Origin: an uncultured Balneola sp.
Lineage (GTDB): Bacteria > Bacteroidota > Rhodothermia > Balneolales > Balneolaceae
DNA length: 64,000 nucleotides
Direction of reading: 5' to 3'
Assembly (NCBI GenBank): GCA_902529115.1
Contig: CABZVB010000004.1
Coordinates: 80,035-144,034, forward strand
Shown in pieces: positions 27,769 to 37,519 of the stretch. The translations under genes and the position numbers were made by a program. The notes below the pieces were generated by a model. The model saw only the letters and a list, made by a program, of their open reading frames with translations. It had not been told where the DNA came from and did not search any database. How positions within the stretch are numbered: position 1 is the first letter of the stretch; every line of letters starts with the position of its first letter.

Positions 27769-29373
27769 ATGCCTAAATACCTATATATTTCGGTATTAAT
27801 AGTGATACTATCGTTTCCGAACGGAGTTCAGTCTCAATGGTTAGGACCAATTAATTCTGATTTTGAAAGATTTCGGCAGAATGGTATTTCAACTGTTGAA
27901 ACAAGTAATGGATTTATTTGGGTCTCCCCTCTTTTAAATTATGCTCCCATTGATCGTCCCGACGCAACCTGGGCTATACCTGATGGTGTAGACAGTTTAA
28001 CTAGTGGTAAAGGTCGCGTATTCTCCATCGCTACTCAAGGTAACACTATTGTCGCAGGATTAGGATTTAGTTCATCGACTCCGGCTGGTACGGTTCCTGC
28101 TGGATATGGGTATTATATTAGTTCAAATAATGGACAAAACTGGTCTTTTTCACCCTTTCCATTAGACCGTTACATAGATGAAGATACCACCTTTGTTTAT
28201 GGGGGTATTGAGTATGATCGAGCACGAATTATTGTTACAGAACAATCCCCTCCATACAGTGTAGCAATTAAGGACACAGTGATATTTTCAGCAAATTGGG
28301 CCTCTGGATTACTTCGTAGCACAAATCTAGGAAGCCAATGGGAACGAATTGCACTCCCTCCCTTTGGAGTTACATCCATGCGGGCAGACGGGAGTCGCTA
28401 TGTCTGGCGTAATTGCGCAGGTGGGTCAGCAGGTACTTGTTCCCAATATGAAGAATTATATACGGCTGTTAGTGATGACAACCTTAAGGGATTTGCAGTA
28501 CATATTGATAGCAATAATCGTGTTTGGTATGGAAGCGCTGGTGGCATCAATGTATCTGATAATGCACTATACGCACCTATTGACTCAATCCGTTGGGATA
28601 ATGTGGGTTTTAATTATGATCCTGATGGTCTGTTGGCACGATGGGTTATAGAAATTGCAGAGGATCCAAATAGGAATCGTATTTGGCTTACCAACTGGAT
28701 TGCGGAAAATAGTACGTCTAATCTACAGGGATTAGATCAATATGGTATAGTCTTCACAGACGATGGTGGTTCGAGTTTTGAACAACGCCTACAAGGTCAA
28801 AAAATACTCTCTATTGGTTTCTTCCAGGATGATGTGTGGGCTGCAGGTGAAAATGGTTTATTCCGATCCAAAGATGAGGGAACAAGCTGGGAAATGATCT
28901 CAGTACCTATGTCGGTAAATAATCGTTTGAAACCCAAGACCTCATATCAAAGTATTAGCAGTACCTCGGACTATTTATTCATTGGAACTTCAGATGGATT
29001 ATTATGGACCAGTGATCCAGATAACGGCTGGAATATCGAACGGGTAAATTTTCCCTTAGATGGAGGCAACCAATTTAACCCGGAAGCTGAAACTGTGACA
29101 ACCTATGCCTATCCTAATCCGTTTTCACCCAATCTACACGGGGAAGTTAGAATACGATTTGAGAGTAGATTATCTAGTGCGGCAACCTTACGAATTGTTG
29201 ATTTTGGCATGAATTTAGTCCACGAACAGCAGCAGCAAGTTGTCCCTGGAGAATATGAGATTATCTGGACAGGCTTTAATGATATGGGTTCAAAAGTAAG
29301 TAATGGGGTTTATTTCTATGAAATAACTCAAGGCGAATCAAAATTCAATGGAAAAATATTAGTCATCGATTAA
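27769..29373 (+). CDS. Exported beta-propeller protein with T9SS-type C-terminal sorting-like domain
   Basis: A 534-residue exported protein with a signal peptide ending near VQSQ. The body repeats BNR/sortilin-like motifs (SSNNGQNWSF, LLRSTNLGSQWERI, FTDDGGSSFEQR, LFRSKDEGTSWEMI), indicating a beta-propeller. From about residue 445 there is a C-terminal domain beginning TYAYPNPFSPN, with WTGFNDMGSKVSNGVYFYEI and ending KILVID. This is the FlgD-like/type A sorting-domain pattern that directs cargo to the type IX secretion system. Substrate and function are unknown. It overlaps the PorV-like gene by 1 nt (TAATG). Confidence 0.78.
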   Translation: MPKYLYISVLIVILSFPNGVQSQWLGPINSDFERFRQNGISTVETSNGFIWVSPLLNYAPIDRPDATWAIPDGVDSLTSGKGRVFSIATQGNTIVAGLGFSSSTPAGTVPAGYGYYISSNNGQNWSFSPFPLDRYIDEDTTFVYGGIEYDRARIIVTEQSPPYSVAIKDTVIFSANWASGLLRSTNLGSQWERIALPPFGVTSMRADGSRYVWRNCAGGSAGTCSQYEELYTAVSDDNLKGFAVHIDSNNRVWYGSAGGINVSDNALYAPIDSIRWDNVGFNYDPDGLLARWVIEIAEDPNRNRIWLTNWIAENSTSNLQGLDQYGIVFTDDGGSSFEQRLQGQKILSIGFFQDDVWAAGENGLFRSKDEGTSWEMISVPMSVNNRLKPKTSYQSISSTSDYLFIGTSDGLLWTSDPDNGWNIERVNFPLDGGNQFNPEAETVTTYAYPNPFSPNLHGEVRIRFESRLSSAATLRIVDFGMNLVHEQQQQVVPGEYEIIWTGFNDMGSKVSNGVYFYEITQGESKFNGKILVID

Positions 29374-30446
29374 TGCCTATATTATCTCGTATAGTCCTTA
29401 CTTTGATCACAGCCTTATTGGTTGGCAGGATGCCCTACGCTCTAATCAACGCTCAATTTGGTGGATATGCTGGATCTACGCTACAATTAGGGTTTGATGC
29501 GCAGAGTGTAGCTCTTGGTGATGCGGTAAGTGCTGGGTTTAGTCGAGAAGAACGGGTAGATAGTACCTCACTGGAAGTACAACCTTATTATAATCCTGCC
29601 CTAGCAGCAAACTATACCGCTCAAACCCATCTAAATCTTAGTGTTTTTCAATTAGGTTTAGACCGGCATTATCAGAGTGTTGGCGTACGTGTTACTCTAC
29701 CACCCAAAGCCGGTTTATTTATTGGGTTAATTCGGGCTGGAGTTCAAGATATCGATACCCGAAGTTTAAGTGGTTATCCCTTAGGTATGGTATCTACCTT
29801 AGATTTTCAACTTCAATCAGCTTTCGGCATTCGGCTCAGTGAAAATATCCAAGCAGGAATTGGTTTTAAGATAAACAGAGCCGATTATCACAGCGATATG
29901 AAACCATCTACAAGCGTGGGGATGGATCTTGGCATACAGATAAAACTTAAACCTAACACCCATTGGGCATTTGTAATGCAAGATCTTTTAGCTGAGCACA
30001 CATGGAACTCAGGTGAGTTATACAATCAACCACAATCAAGAAACCGAGTCGAAGCAATGCCCCTAAGGCTCAAAACAAGTTTAACTACTCTTGTGATAGG
30101 TACGCAGGTATTCGCTGAGTTTGAGATAAAGCGATTTAGCACGGAGGTTACCACAAGGGAGCTCTTCATATCAGATGGTACACCTGTTTCATACATTGAA
30201 GAGCTAGAAATGCGCTTTACACGAGCTAGTTTTCTTCGCTTAGCCGCTTCTCGATCACTACACCCATTATTTCGTTTACATATAGGCTGGAATCGATATT
30301 TAGCGGAGCAAAATGCCAATAAATGGAGTGCGGGATTTAGCCTTGCACTGCCATTTCAACCCGCTTTGAAGGTGGATTATGGTTTTTCAACCAACCGTCA
30401 TACCCTTCAATCCATGCATGTTTTTACCCTTCGATATAATTTATGA
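29373..30446 (+). CDS. PorV/PorQ-like outer-membrane barrel protein
   Basis: A 357-residue exported protein with a signal peptide ending near INAQ. The start of the mature protein, GGYAGSTLQLGFDAQSVALGDA followed by YYNPALAA, matches the PorV/PorQ group of FadL-like barrels; PorV is the shuttle that carries T9SS cargo to the attachment machinery. Many strand-like segments follow. It is translationally coupled (TAATG) to the putative T9SS cargo, which supports a secretion role by context. Whether it is a true PorV or a paralogue cannot be decided here. Confidence 0.72.
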   Translation: MPILSRIVLTLITALLVGRMPYALINAQFGGYAGSTLQLGFDAQSVALGDAVSAGFSREERVDSTSLEVQPYYNPALAANYTAQTHLNLSVFQLGLDRHYQSVGVRVTLPPKAGLFIGLIRAGVQDIDTRSLSGYPLGMVSTLDFQLQSAFGIRLSENIQAGIGFKINRADYHSDMKPSTSVGMDLGIQIKLKPNTHWAFVMQDLLAEHTWNSGELYNQPQSRNRVEAMPLRLKTSLTTLVIGTQVFAEFEIKRFSTEVTTRELFISDGTPVSYIEELEMRFTRASFLRLAASRSLHPLFRLHIGWNRYLAEQNANKWSAGFSLALPFQPALKVDYGFSTNRHTLQSMHVFTLRYNL

Positions 30447-30456
30447 TATTCTAACT

Positions 30457-31458
30457 ATGATTAAAGCCATCTATTTACAACGTATATACAGCTGCTTACA
30501 TCTGCTTAGCCGAACTCATCGATTTTTGGTTTGTTTATTCATACTTAGCGTGGGCTTTACCAGTGCAGATGCCCAGCGCTCAGGTTTTGCCTTACTCGAC
30601 ATTGCTCCAAATCCTTTTGCCCTTTCTCTCTCTGAGGCAGGTAGCGCCTGGAGTCAAGGTGGAGGAAATTCTTTTGCCAATCCCTCACTATTGGTAAACT
30701 CGAAGCGGTCTTCGGTTGAGATTGGGTACACCAATTGGATTGCTGATACAAAAAATATCTTTGGCTCTTATCATAAAAAACTAGAGCAACGAGCCTTTTC
30801 CATAAGTTTTTACAGCTCTGGACTACAAGATTTAGAGCAAAGAGATGTGCCAGGTCCGTCTAATGGGTTATTTTCCATTCAATACCTTAGTATTTCTACC
30901 GCCTATGCACAGTCGTTTAGATGGTTTAATGTAGGCGCTAGTGTGCATTACCTAAGCGAAGAAATATATCCCTATCGCTCTAATGGCTACGCATTCAATG
31001 TAGGACTATCCCGTTCTATCGCCAAAGATCGTATTCATATTGGTACCGCTGTACGTAGTTTAGGTGAAATGCAACGTTTAGACGTGAAGAAAACTCCTCT
31101 ACCAAAGGCTTGGATTAGCGGATTATCCATTGGTTTATTAGAATGGAATGGAAGTAAAAATCCGGAGCTTCCAGTATTTGTGAGAACCCATTTAGACTAC
31201 GTCTATCCACTTAATAATGAATCTAATTTATCACAAAATACCTTCATAAATACCGAAGCTTATGCGAGAGTAGGTGTTGAAGTACTAGTGGCAGAAACCT
31301 TACAACTCACCACGGGGTTTCGCACAGATAATACCGCGCGACCCCATTCATTTGGGGTAGGCTATATACTCTCAGATATTCGATTCAACTATGCTATAAT
31401 TCCTTTTGAGACTGGTTTTGGCACAGTACACTCGGTCGGATTACAATATTTATTTTAG
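30457..31458 (+). CDS. Second PorV/PorQ-like outer-membrane protein
   Basis: A 333-residue exported barrel starting at ATG 30457, 10 nt after the previous stop; the in-frame extension to 30379 overlaps the previous gene and is disfavoured. The signal peptide ends near SADAQ. Landmarks are LLDIAPNPFALSLSEAGSAW and NSFANPSLLVNSKRSSVEIGY, the N-terminal pattern of PorV/PorQ proteins, with strand-rich sequence ending in a C-terminal F (GLQYLF) as is usual for outer-membrane barrels. It is a divergent neighbour of the preceding barrel, not a simple duplicate. Confidence 0.7.
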   Translation: MIKAIYLQRIYSCLHLLSRTHRFLVCLFILSVGFTSADAQRSGFALLDIAPNPFALSLSEAGSAWSQGGGNSFANPSLLVNSKRSSVEIGYTNWIADTKNIFGSYHKKLEQRAFSISFYSSGLQDLEQRDVPGPSNGLFSIQYLSISTAYAQSFRWFNVGASVHYLSEEIYPYRSNGYAFNVGLSRSIAKDRIHIGTAVRSLGEMQRLDVKKTPLPKAWISGLSIGLLEWNGSKNPELPVFVRTHLDYVYPLNNESNLSQNTFINTEAYARVGVEVLVAETLQLTTGFRTDNTARPHSFGVGYILSDIRFNYAIIPFETGFGTVHSVGLQYLF

Positions 31459-31490
31459 TTGAGGACTTGATATCATCAACAGTCAAATTT

Positions 31491-32573
31491 ATGAATCTTA
31501 GCACCACTAATGCGCATTACACCAATATCACCCATTGCTATGAGGAGATATTGGATCATGAATCAGTGGTACTTGTGTTTCCACCAATAAGAAAAAATTT
31601 TTCCAAGACCGACTATCTCTATCTCTTATATGAGGATCTTTTAAAAAAGGATTCTTCCCAATATGTCGTCAAAAGTATAAATGCAATACAGCATATTTTG
31701 CTGCCTTTTTATGCTATCCGTTACCGAAAAAAAATTGCCTTACATTATCATTGGCTCGAATTTCAAGATCTAAAATCATTATTAGCTTTCCCATATAAAC
31801 TATTGTGGTTTAGTATCTTTACTTTGTTCAAAAACCCTATTATTTGGACGGTTCATAACCTGGAACCTCACGATCGTAAGTGGCTGAGCTTTCATCAATG
31901 GCTTCATAGAAAAATGGCTCAACTGACCCATAGACTACATATACACGATGAAGCCTTACTAAGCGAAACATCACACTATTTAAATGTCCCTTTGCATAGT
32001 AAAAAATGGTGCATAGTTCCCCATCCCAACTTTCCTGCAGAGCTTAAAGACCGCAAACTCTCTATTAGCAAACTAAATGAACGCTACTCTGCCAACATAC
32101 CAGTAAATGCCACAACTATTCTGTTATTTGGCAACATAAGTGCCTATAAAGGCATATTGGAGTTTATTAAGGGGATGATAGGGTATTTAAACAGAAAGAA
32201 GTGGGGTGATGTTATTCATATTATAATAGCGGGGCCTGTAAAAAAAGGACAATCAGGGTATCATAATCGTATCAAAACCACCATCTCAGCGTCTCCAGAA
32301 TATTTTAGTTATCTCCCTTATTTTTTTCCAGAGGATGAATACCCATACCTACTGTCCGCATCGGATTACTGCCTCTTTAATTATAAAAGTATACATACTT
32401 CGGGAGGTCTAATGATGGCATTATCCTACCATAGAAAGGTGATTGCACCTAATATTGGTATATTCTCAAGCCAAAAAGATAATTCGGATGTGCAACTATT
32501 TAATGATGAAGAGGAACTTCATCAGATAATAAATCAAATATGGAATCGTCACTCTAAGCCGGGATATGAGTAG
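31491..32573 (+). CDS. GT4-like glycosyltransferase
   Basis: A 360-residue GT-B-type glycosyltransferase, probably cytoplasmic and membrane-associated. The N-terminal half has WTVHNLEPHD, and the C-terminal nucleotide-sugar domain has LLFGNISAYKG, SDYCLFNYKSIHTSGG and LSYHRKVIAPNIG, the donor-binding end of GT4/GT1 enzymes. Sugar specificity cannot be read. I favour ATG 31491; a TTG at 31467 preceded by GAGGA is an alternative. It opens a four-gene polysaccharide module and overlaps the flippase gene by 8 nt. Confidence 0.82.
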   Translation: MNLSTTNAHYTNITHCYEEILDHESVVLVFPPIRKNFSKTDYLYLLYEDLLKKDSSQYVVKSINAIQHILLPFYAIRYRKKIALHYHWLEFQDLKSLLAFPYKLLWFSIFTLFKNPIIWTVHNLEPHDRKWLSFHQWLHRKMAQLTHRLHIHDEALLSETSHYLNVPLHSKKWCIVPHPNFPAELKDRKLSISKLNERYSANIPVNATTILLFGNISAYKGILEFIKGMIGYLNRKKWGDVIHIIIAGPVKKGQSGYHNRIKTTISASPEYFSYLPYFFPEDEYPYLLSASDYCLFNYKSIHTSGGLMMALSYHRKVIAPNIGIFSSQKDNSDVQLFNDEEELHQIINQIWNRHSKPGYE

Positions 32574-34065
32574 CATTAGCCAGAAAGTAGCGAGTTTAGC
32601 CTTTGGTGACCTAGTAACTAGGGGCTTAGGCTTTGTAAGCAGTATGGTGCTTGCACGTGCTCTAGGACCGGAAAGTTATGGGATCTGGACAACGGCTTTA
32701 GCGATTTTTAGTTATTTATTGTGGTTTTCTGATCTTGGCATAATGCAGTTAGGTACCAGAGAAGTAGCAACAGAAGGCCAAAGGCGCTTCTATAGTACCG
32801 CAGAACTATTTTTAGGCAAGCTTATATGGGCTATATGTGCGATGATCATTTTATTTTTATTTGCACCATTTTTACCCTATTCGGAAGAAATTAATACTCT
32901 GGTATGGCTTTTACTTTTTAGTCTAATACCATACGCCTTACATACTGAGTGGATATTTTTGGGGAAGCAGGAATTTCTGACCTTACAAAGTATTAAAGCG
33001 GCTCAGGCGACTGTATTTTTTGCCCTAATAGTATATGGCATTCAACGCGCAGATGATCTTGAAAAATTACCCGTGTATTATGGACTTTCGGTCGGGCTAG
33101 CCTCCCTTCTACTATGGACTGTTAGTATGTTCAAACGGTATTTAGTGATTTCACCCTCCGCCCTGACCCTAGATTTAATTAAAAGATTATATTCTATTCT
33201 AAAAGAATCCTTACAACTAGGAATTGGTTGGGTAGGGAGTCAAATTATTCTTCTCTTCCCTCCACTTATATTTGCATTGTTCTATAGCGATGCATTTGTG
33301 GGATGGTACGGGGCTGCCCTTCGCATAATCATGTTATACATGGTATTAGATCGTATATTTGTGCAATTATTACTCCCAAATCTGGCAAATGGTTGGGATA
33401 AAGAGATTTCGGCTAATAGTATAAGCACTACGCTAGAGCAGGCTTATCGCTACCATACCTTACTAGGGTTATTAGGGAGTTTTGCGGTACTATTTTTAGC
33501 ACCTATCATTATTCCCCTGATCTATGGGGATCTATACAGAGAAAGTATATCCATGCTTCAATTACTCTCCCCAGTGTTGTTCTTAACATTTCAAAATAGT
33601 GTATTTGCGACCTCCTTAATTGCCGCACAGCAAAGTACATACTATTTAAAAGCCAACCTATTTGGTGGTCTTTTTAGCGCAATACTCATTATTGCAGGAA
33701 GTTATGTATTATATAGTAATGCCCCTTATGCCCCCTTACTCATTGTACTTAGTGAAGGTATTATGATGTACCTAGCATACTATTATTTCAATAAGTATAC
33801 CTTACCGATGGTCAAGTTTTGCTTTTATCCCATGTTCCTGGCCTTAGCTATCGGATTTCTATGCTATCTCTGGTTAATGGGGAACTCTGTGTTATTGAGT
33901 TTCTTTAATTATCCACCGAATGATTTCCTTAGCTCATTACCCCGTTGGTTTAAGATCTCACTTACCATGGTATTGGCATTCATTCCACTGGTGCTGACAA
34001 AAACAATAAAAAGATCGGATTGGAACACCATTCTAGAATTAATGATGCATAAACCTAAGACATAA
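32566..34065 (+). CDS. Wzx-type oligosaccharide flippase
   Basis: A 499-residue integral membrane protein with about 12-14 hydrophobic segments, of the polysaccharide-export branch of the MOP superfamily. Characteristic positions are LAFGDLVTRGLGFVSSMVLA and ALGPESYGIWTTALAIFSY near the N-terminus (the Wzx LGPxxYG motif). It should flip a lipid-linked glycan across the inner membrane. Flanking glycosyltransferases and the deacetylase support that. No dedicated polymerase (Wzy) or ligase is present in the module. Confidence 0.88.
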   Translation: MSSISQKVASLAFGDLVTRGLGFVSSMVLARALGPESYGIWTTALAIFSYLLWFSDLGIMQLGTREVATEGQRRFYSTAELFLGKLIWAICAMIILFLFAPFLPYSEEINTLVWLLLFSLIPYALHTEWIFLGKQEFLTLQSIKAAQATVFFALIVYGIQRADDLEKLPVYYGLSVGLASLLLWTVSMFKRYLVISPSALTLDLIKRLYSILKESLQLGIGWVGSQIILLFPPLIFALFYSDAFVGWYGAALRIIMLYMVLDRIFVQLLLPNLANGWDKEISANSISTTLEQAYRYHTLLGLLGSFAVLFLAPIIIPLIYGDLYRESISMLQLLSPVLFLTFQNSVFATSLIAAQQSTYYLKANLFGGLFSAILIIAGSYVLYSNAPYAPLLIVLSEGIMMYLAYYYFNKYTLPMVKFCFYPMFLALAIGFLCYLWLMGNSVLLSFFNYPPNDFLSSLPRWFKISLTMVLAFIPLVLTKTIKRSDWNTILELMMHKPKT

Positions 34066-34070
34066 ACGCT

Positions 34071-35669
34071 ATGGATAAGGATAGAATACATAACTTAGGT
34101 ATAGGTGTTTTCGGACTAAGTTCTGCCTTAGCTTCCTTACTGGATAGTATTGGGGTCAATTATAGGGAGCTTAGGGTTGATGAAGCATCACAATATTCCT
34201 ATTCCGTATTTATTGTGCATCGACCTCTAAGTCGCCATGAGCAAGATTGGCTTGAAACTCAACAGCAAAGCGGTGATAAGTTAGCTGTACTTTTTACCTT
34301 AGAATCTGGTTCACAGCCCGCTAACATATCCGTGCAAAAACGTTATTGTCGTAGTGTGCATAGCCCTGATTTATTTGAGGGACCACTCAGTCATCTATGC
34401 ATGATTGATTGCTATGCAAAAGTAACTTTTTATGATGGTAAACAAGATATACGTGGAATATGCTTTGTAGATAAAAAGAATAGCCAAGCCTTTGAGCAGT
34501 CCATCTATTTGGGCATTCCTATTGAGGCCTTGTCTCAGTTTTCATATACTCGCAAAGTGTTTCCAAGCCCAACAGGTCATAGGCCCAATGAATTGGTTTC
34601 ACGCTCGCATGTTGGTCATCTACAACATCTCATTAGCTATGCTATCGAACAGTTATTTTATTCCATTGATTTACCCTATCTAAGTAAGTGGCGATTCCCA
34701 ACATCAAAACCAATAATCACCCTCCGCATTGACAGCGATTTTGGTACACAGGAATCCTTACGAACTCTATATGAACTGGCAGATTCATATTCTGCTATTC
34801 TGACCACCTTTCTTCATGTAAAAGCTCATGAAGATTGGCTCGATTGGTTTGCTCAATGGTCGAATCACGAACATGCCCTACATGGCTACGAGCATGCGCA
34901 TATCTCCTCTTCGTATCCACTCTATCAAGATGTTGAGAATGGGTATCAGGCGATGACACAAGCTGGAATTACGCCTAAAGGCTATGCTGCTCCCTATGGC
35001 ATTTGGAGCAAACAGCTATCGAAAGCATTAGATACATACCCCTTTATGTATAGCTCAGAATTTACGCATGGATATGATGGTTTACCCTATATGATACAAG
35101 CTCCAATATCCAACAGCGATGATGCAATGAATCAACGTTTGCAAATACCTGTTCATCCAATTTGCACGGGGAGTCTTCACCGGTATCAAGCTACAGAATC
35201 TGATTTTACTGCTTACTTTAAAAGCTACATGGATACCCAGTATGGATTGCAACAACCATTGATGCTATATCATCATCCATTGCAGCCTGGTTTAGCAAGT
35301 ATTGAGTATATTCTTAAATATGCCCAAGAACTAGGGTTACAATGGCTATCTTATCGTGATTGGAGCGCATTTTGGACTCATAGAGCTACAGAACAATGCA
35401 ATATTTACTACCATAAATCAAGCAAACAATTACGTGCAGAGGATCAGACAAATCTATTGTATGAATTGAAGCAAGATAGTCGGGGCTTCGCTATTATAGA
35501 ACCCAATGATTGGGATTCTCAAAAAAAACTTCTAATAAATACACTAACATTCCGAAACATACCGTGCGAAACCATGGTAGACGAGAAATTTCTGCAAGAT
35601 CGCTTTTCGAAAAAATGGCTCATTTGGAAGGAAACAATAATTCAGCATAGAAGTAGAATCCGCTTATGA
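34071..35669 (+). CDS. Polysaccharide deacetylase-family protein with long N-terminal domain
   Basis: A 532-residue protein whose middle part (about residues 212-420) is a NodB-type deacetylase: metal Asp in ITLRIDSDFG (D221/D223), HGYEHAH with H271 and H275, YAAPYG at 305-310 corresponding to RPPYG, and YHHPL at 400-404. It could remove N-acetyl groups from the glycan made by the neighbours. Residues 1-205 are of unknown fold and are not typical of simple deacetylases; the C-terminal 110 residues are also unassigned. No signal peptide is evident. It starts 5 nt after the flippase and overlaps the next gene by 4 nt. Confidence 0.78.
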   Translation: MDKDRIHNLGIGVFGLSSALASLLDSIGVNYRELRVDEASQYSYSVFIVHRPLSRHEQDWLETQQQSGDKLAVLFTLESGSQPANISVQKRYCRSVHSPDLFEGPLSHLCMIDCYAKVTFYDGKQDIRGICFVDKKNSQAFEQSIYLGIPIEALSQFSYTRKVFPSPTGHRPNELVSRSHVGHLQHLISYAIEQLFYSIDLPYLSKWRFPTSKPIITLRIDSDFGTQESLRTLYELADSYSAILTTFLHVKAHEDWLDWFAQWSNHEHALHGYEHAHISSSYPLYQDVENGYQAMTQAGITPKGYAAPYGIWSKQLSKALDTYPFMYSSEFTHGYDGLPYMIQAPISNSDDAMNQRLQIPVHPICTGSLHRYQATESDFTAYFKSYMDTQYGLQQPLMLYHHPLQPGLASIEYILKYAQELGLQWLSYRDWSAFWTHRATEQCNIYYHKSSKQLRAEDQTNLLYELKQDSRGFAIIEPNDWDSQKKLLINTLTFRNIPCETMVDEKFLQDRFSKKWLIWKETIIQHRSRIRL

Positions 35670-36739
35670 GTCAGGTATATCGCATTGGTATCTTAGCGCC
35701 AACGAGTATTTCACTGGTTAATGGAGGGGTTCGGACTCAAATTAACCAAACCGCAGAAGCGCTGCAGTGTTTAGGCCATGAAATTGTCTGGGTACACAGT
35801 AGTGAAGATTTACCGGCTATAGATATTCTACATGTATTTGTGGCGAGCAGTGAACATTGGGGATTTTTGCGCCAATTTAAAACACGGTCTCTTTCAAGCA
35901 ATCAAAAAAAGATTCCAATTGTTTTATCACCGATATTTTTTGCTCCCAAAAAAATTGCTTTAACCAAATTCAAATTACGCATTGAATCGATAGTTGGTAC
36001 ATTTTTTAGCGGCATTAGCTCCGAATACGGTATTAAAAAACAAGTATGCCAACTAGCTGATGTGATCCTGCCTAATACGCAGGCAGAAATGAATCAAATT
36101 AGGCAGTTATTTGATATCCCCCACCATCATATGCATGTGATACCTAATGGTGTAGAAACACGGTTTTTGAAGGCTGAAAGTACTGAATTTGTGCAGCTTT
36201 ATGGACTAAAAGATTTTGTTTTATTTGTAGGCCAGGCGTCATCAACCCGAAAGAATGTACTTAGACTGCTTGAGATAGCACCAAGTTTAGATGCTCCCTT
36301 GGTACTTATTGGTGATGTAGGATCCGATGAATACAGCCAACAATGTGCAGAATTAATTAAGCGCAACAATGTGCTTCATCTACCGACCCTGGAACATCAT
36401 TCTACCCTTTTAGCTTCTGCATATGCTGCAGCAAAGGTGTTTGTTCTACCATCCCTTTATGAAACCCCCGGGATAGCCGCTATGGAAGCGGCACTTGCAG
36501 GATGTGCTGTGGTAATAACTAAAAATGGTGGCACGAAAGAGTATTTTAAAGAGATGGCAAGCTATATAGATCCACTTGATAGTACATCCTTACTTACTTC
36601 TATTAATAAACAATTACACACTAAAAACGAAGAACTCAAAGTTCAAAACAACCTCTTGAAAAACCACATTGCTTCCCATTATAGCTGGGATAGCGTCGGT
36701 AAAATGACTTTAGCGGCCCATTACTCGCTGCTCAGGTGA
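35666..36739 (+). CDS. GT4-family glycosyltransferase
   Basis: A 357-residue GT-B enzyme. The N-terminus has NGGVRTQINQTAEALQCLGHE, the acceptor-domain glycine-rich start of GT4 proteins. The C-terminal donor domain has VIPNGVETRFL, VLFVGQASSTRKN and PSLYETPGIAAMEAALAGCAVV, with the E-x7-E type motif for nucleotide-sugar binding. Sugar specificity is unknown. It overlaps the deacetylase stop by 4 nt and closes the four-gene module. Its 3' end overlaps the pssA 3' end by 30 nt on the opposite strand. Confidence 0.88.
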   Translation: MSQVYRIGILAPTSISLVNGGVRTQINQTAEALQCLGHEIVWVHSSEDLPAIDILHVFVASSEHWGFLRQFKTRSLSSNQKKIPIVLSPIFFAPKKIALTKFKLRIESIVGTFFSGISSEYGIKKQVCQLADVILPNTQAEMNQIRQLFDIPHHHMHVIPNGVETRFLKAESTEFVQLYGLKDFVLFVGQASSTRKNVLRLLEIAPSLDAPLVLIGDVGSDEYSQQCAELIKRNNVLHLPTLEHHSTLLASAYAAAKVFVLPSLYETPGIAAMEAALAGCAVVITKNGGTKEYFKEMASYIDPLDSTSLLTSINKQLHTKNEELKVQNNLLKNHIASHYSWDSVGKMTLAAHYSLLR

Positions 36740-37519
36740 AAAATACTCTCTTAGCCCATCAATTATTCCTTTCAAAATATAGATCAGTATTACGGACATG
36801 AGTCCTAACTCTCTAAATAGTAAAATGAGCACAAAATATCCTAAAAATAGAAAGGATTTGAACCCATTTTGTTGAAAAGAAGTACGGTCCATTTTTGGAA
36901 TTTTATCGAAGGGTAAAGTGCTTAACATAAGTACCGACAGTAGAATAATTATAGGTCCTAAAACACTACTAACACCATTACGAAACATATCAAACAGTTC
37001 GAGTTGATGATGGAAGCTCAAATAAAAAGCCGCTAAAATAATAGCAAGTGATGGTATTGGTAAGCCAATAAAATGATGATTATTAGGGGTAAGGCGGGTA
37101 TTTACGTTGAATCGAGCTAGTCGAACAGCTCCACACATGGCCGGTACAGCACTAGTTAGCATCCCCAGAAATTGAAATTCATGTAAAGCGAATGTATAAA
37201 TAAGGAAAGAAGGTGCAACTCCAAAAGAAACAATATCACTCAGTGAATCTAGTTCTACCCCAAAATCACTATCTGCGTTGGCTAATCGAGCAACATATCC
37301 ATCCATTACATCAAAAAAACCTGCCGCTACAATAAACCAAGCTCCTCGAAACAATTCTCCTTCGGAAACAGCCACAATTGATAGGAAGCCAGAGAATAGA
37401 TTCATTAAAGTGAAAAAGCTGGGTACCGCAATCTTATGATTTATTGGAGGCTTTGACATCTTTTTTACTAGCCTCTTTTGTTTAAAACTCTGATATCTAT
37501 GTTGAATAGGATACTTCAT
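36710..37519 (-). CDS. pssA: CDP-diacylglycerol-serine O-phosphatidyltransferase
   Basis: Integral membrane CDP-alcohol phosphatidyltransferase making phosphatidylserine. The signature DG(x)2AR(x)8G(x)3D(x)3D is complete: D73-G74, A77-R78, G87, D91 and D95. Several membrane segments follow. At 269 residues it is of type II length. The start ATG overlaps the psd stop (TAATG), so synthesis of the two phosphatidylethanolamine-pathway enzymes is coupled; M21 is an alternative start. Its 3' end overlaps the convergent glycosyltransferase gene by 30 nt. Confidence 0.93.
   Translation of the reverse strand: MKYPIQHRYQSFKQKRLVKKMSKPPINHKIAVPSFFTLMNLFSGFLSIVAVSEGELFRGAWFIVAAGFFDVMDGYVARLANADSDFGVELDSLSDIVSFGVAPSFLIYTFALHEFQFLGMLTSAVPAMCGAVRLARFNVNTRLTPNNHHFIGLPIPSLAIILAAFYLSFHHQLELFDMFRNGVSSVLGPIIILLSVLMLSTLPFDKIPKMDRTSFQQNGFKSFLFLGYFVLILLFRELGLMSVILIYILKGIIDGLREYFSPEQRVMGR

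Noticed and set aside
36710..36739. 30-nt overlap of the glycosyltransferase and pssA 3' ends as a sign of annotation error.
   Set aside because: Both C-termini read through to normal stops, so a true convergent overlap is the simplest view.
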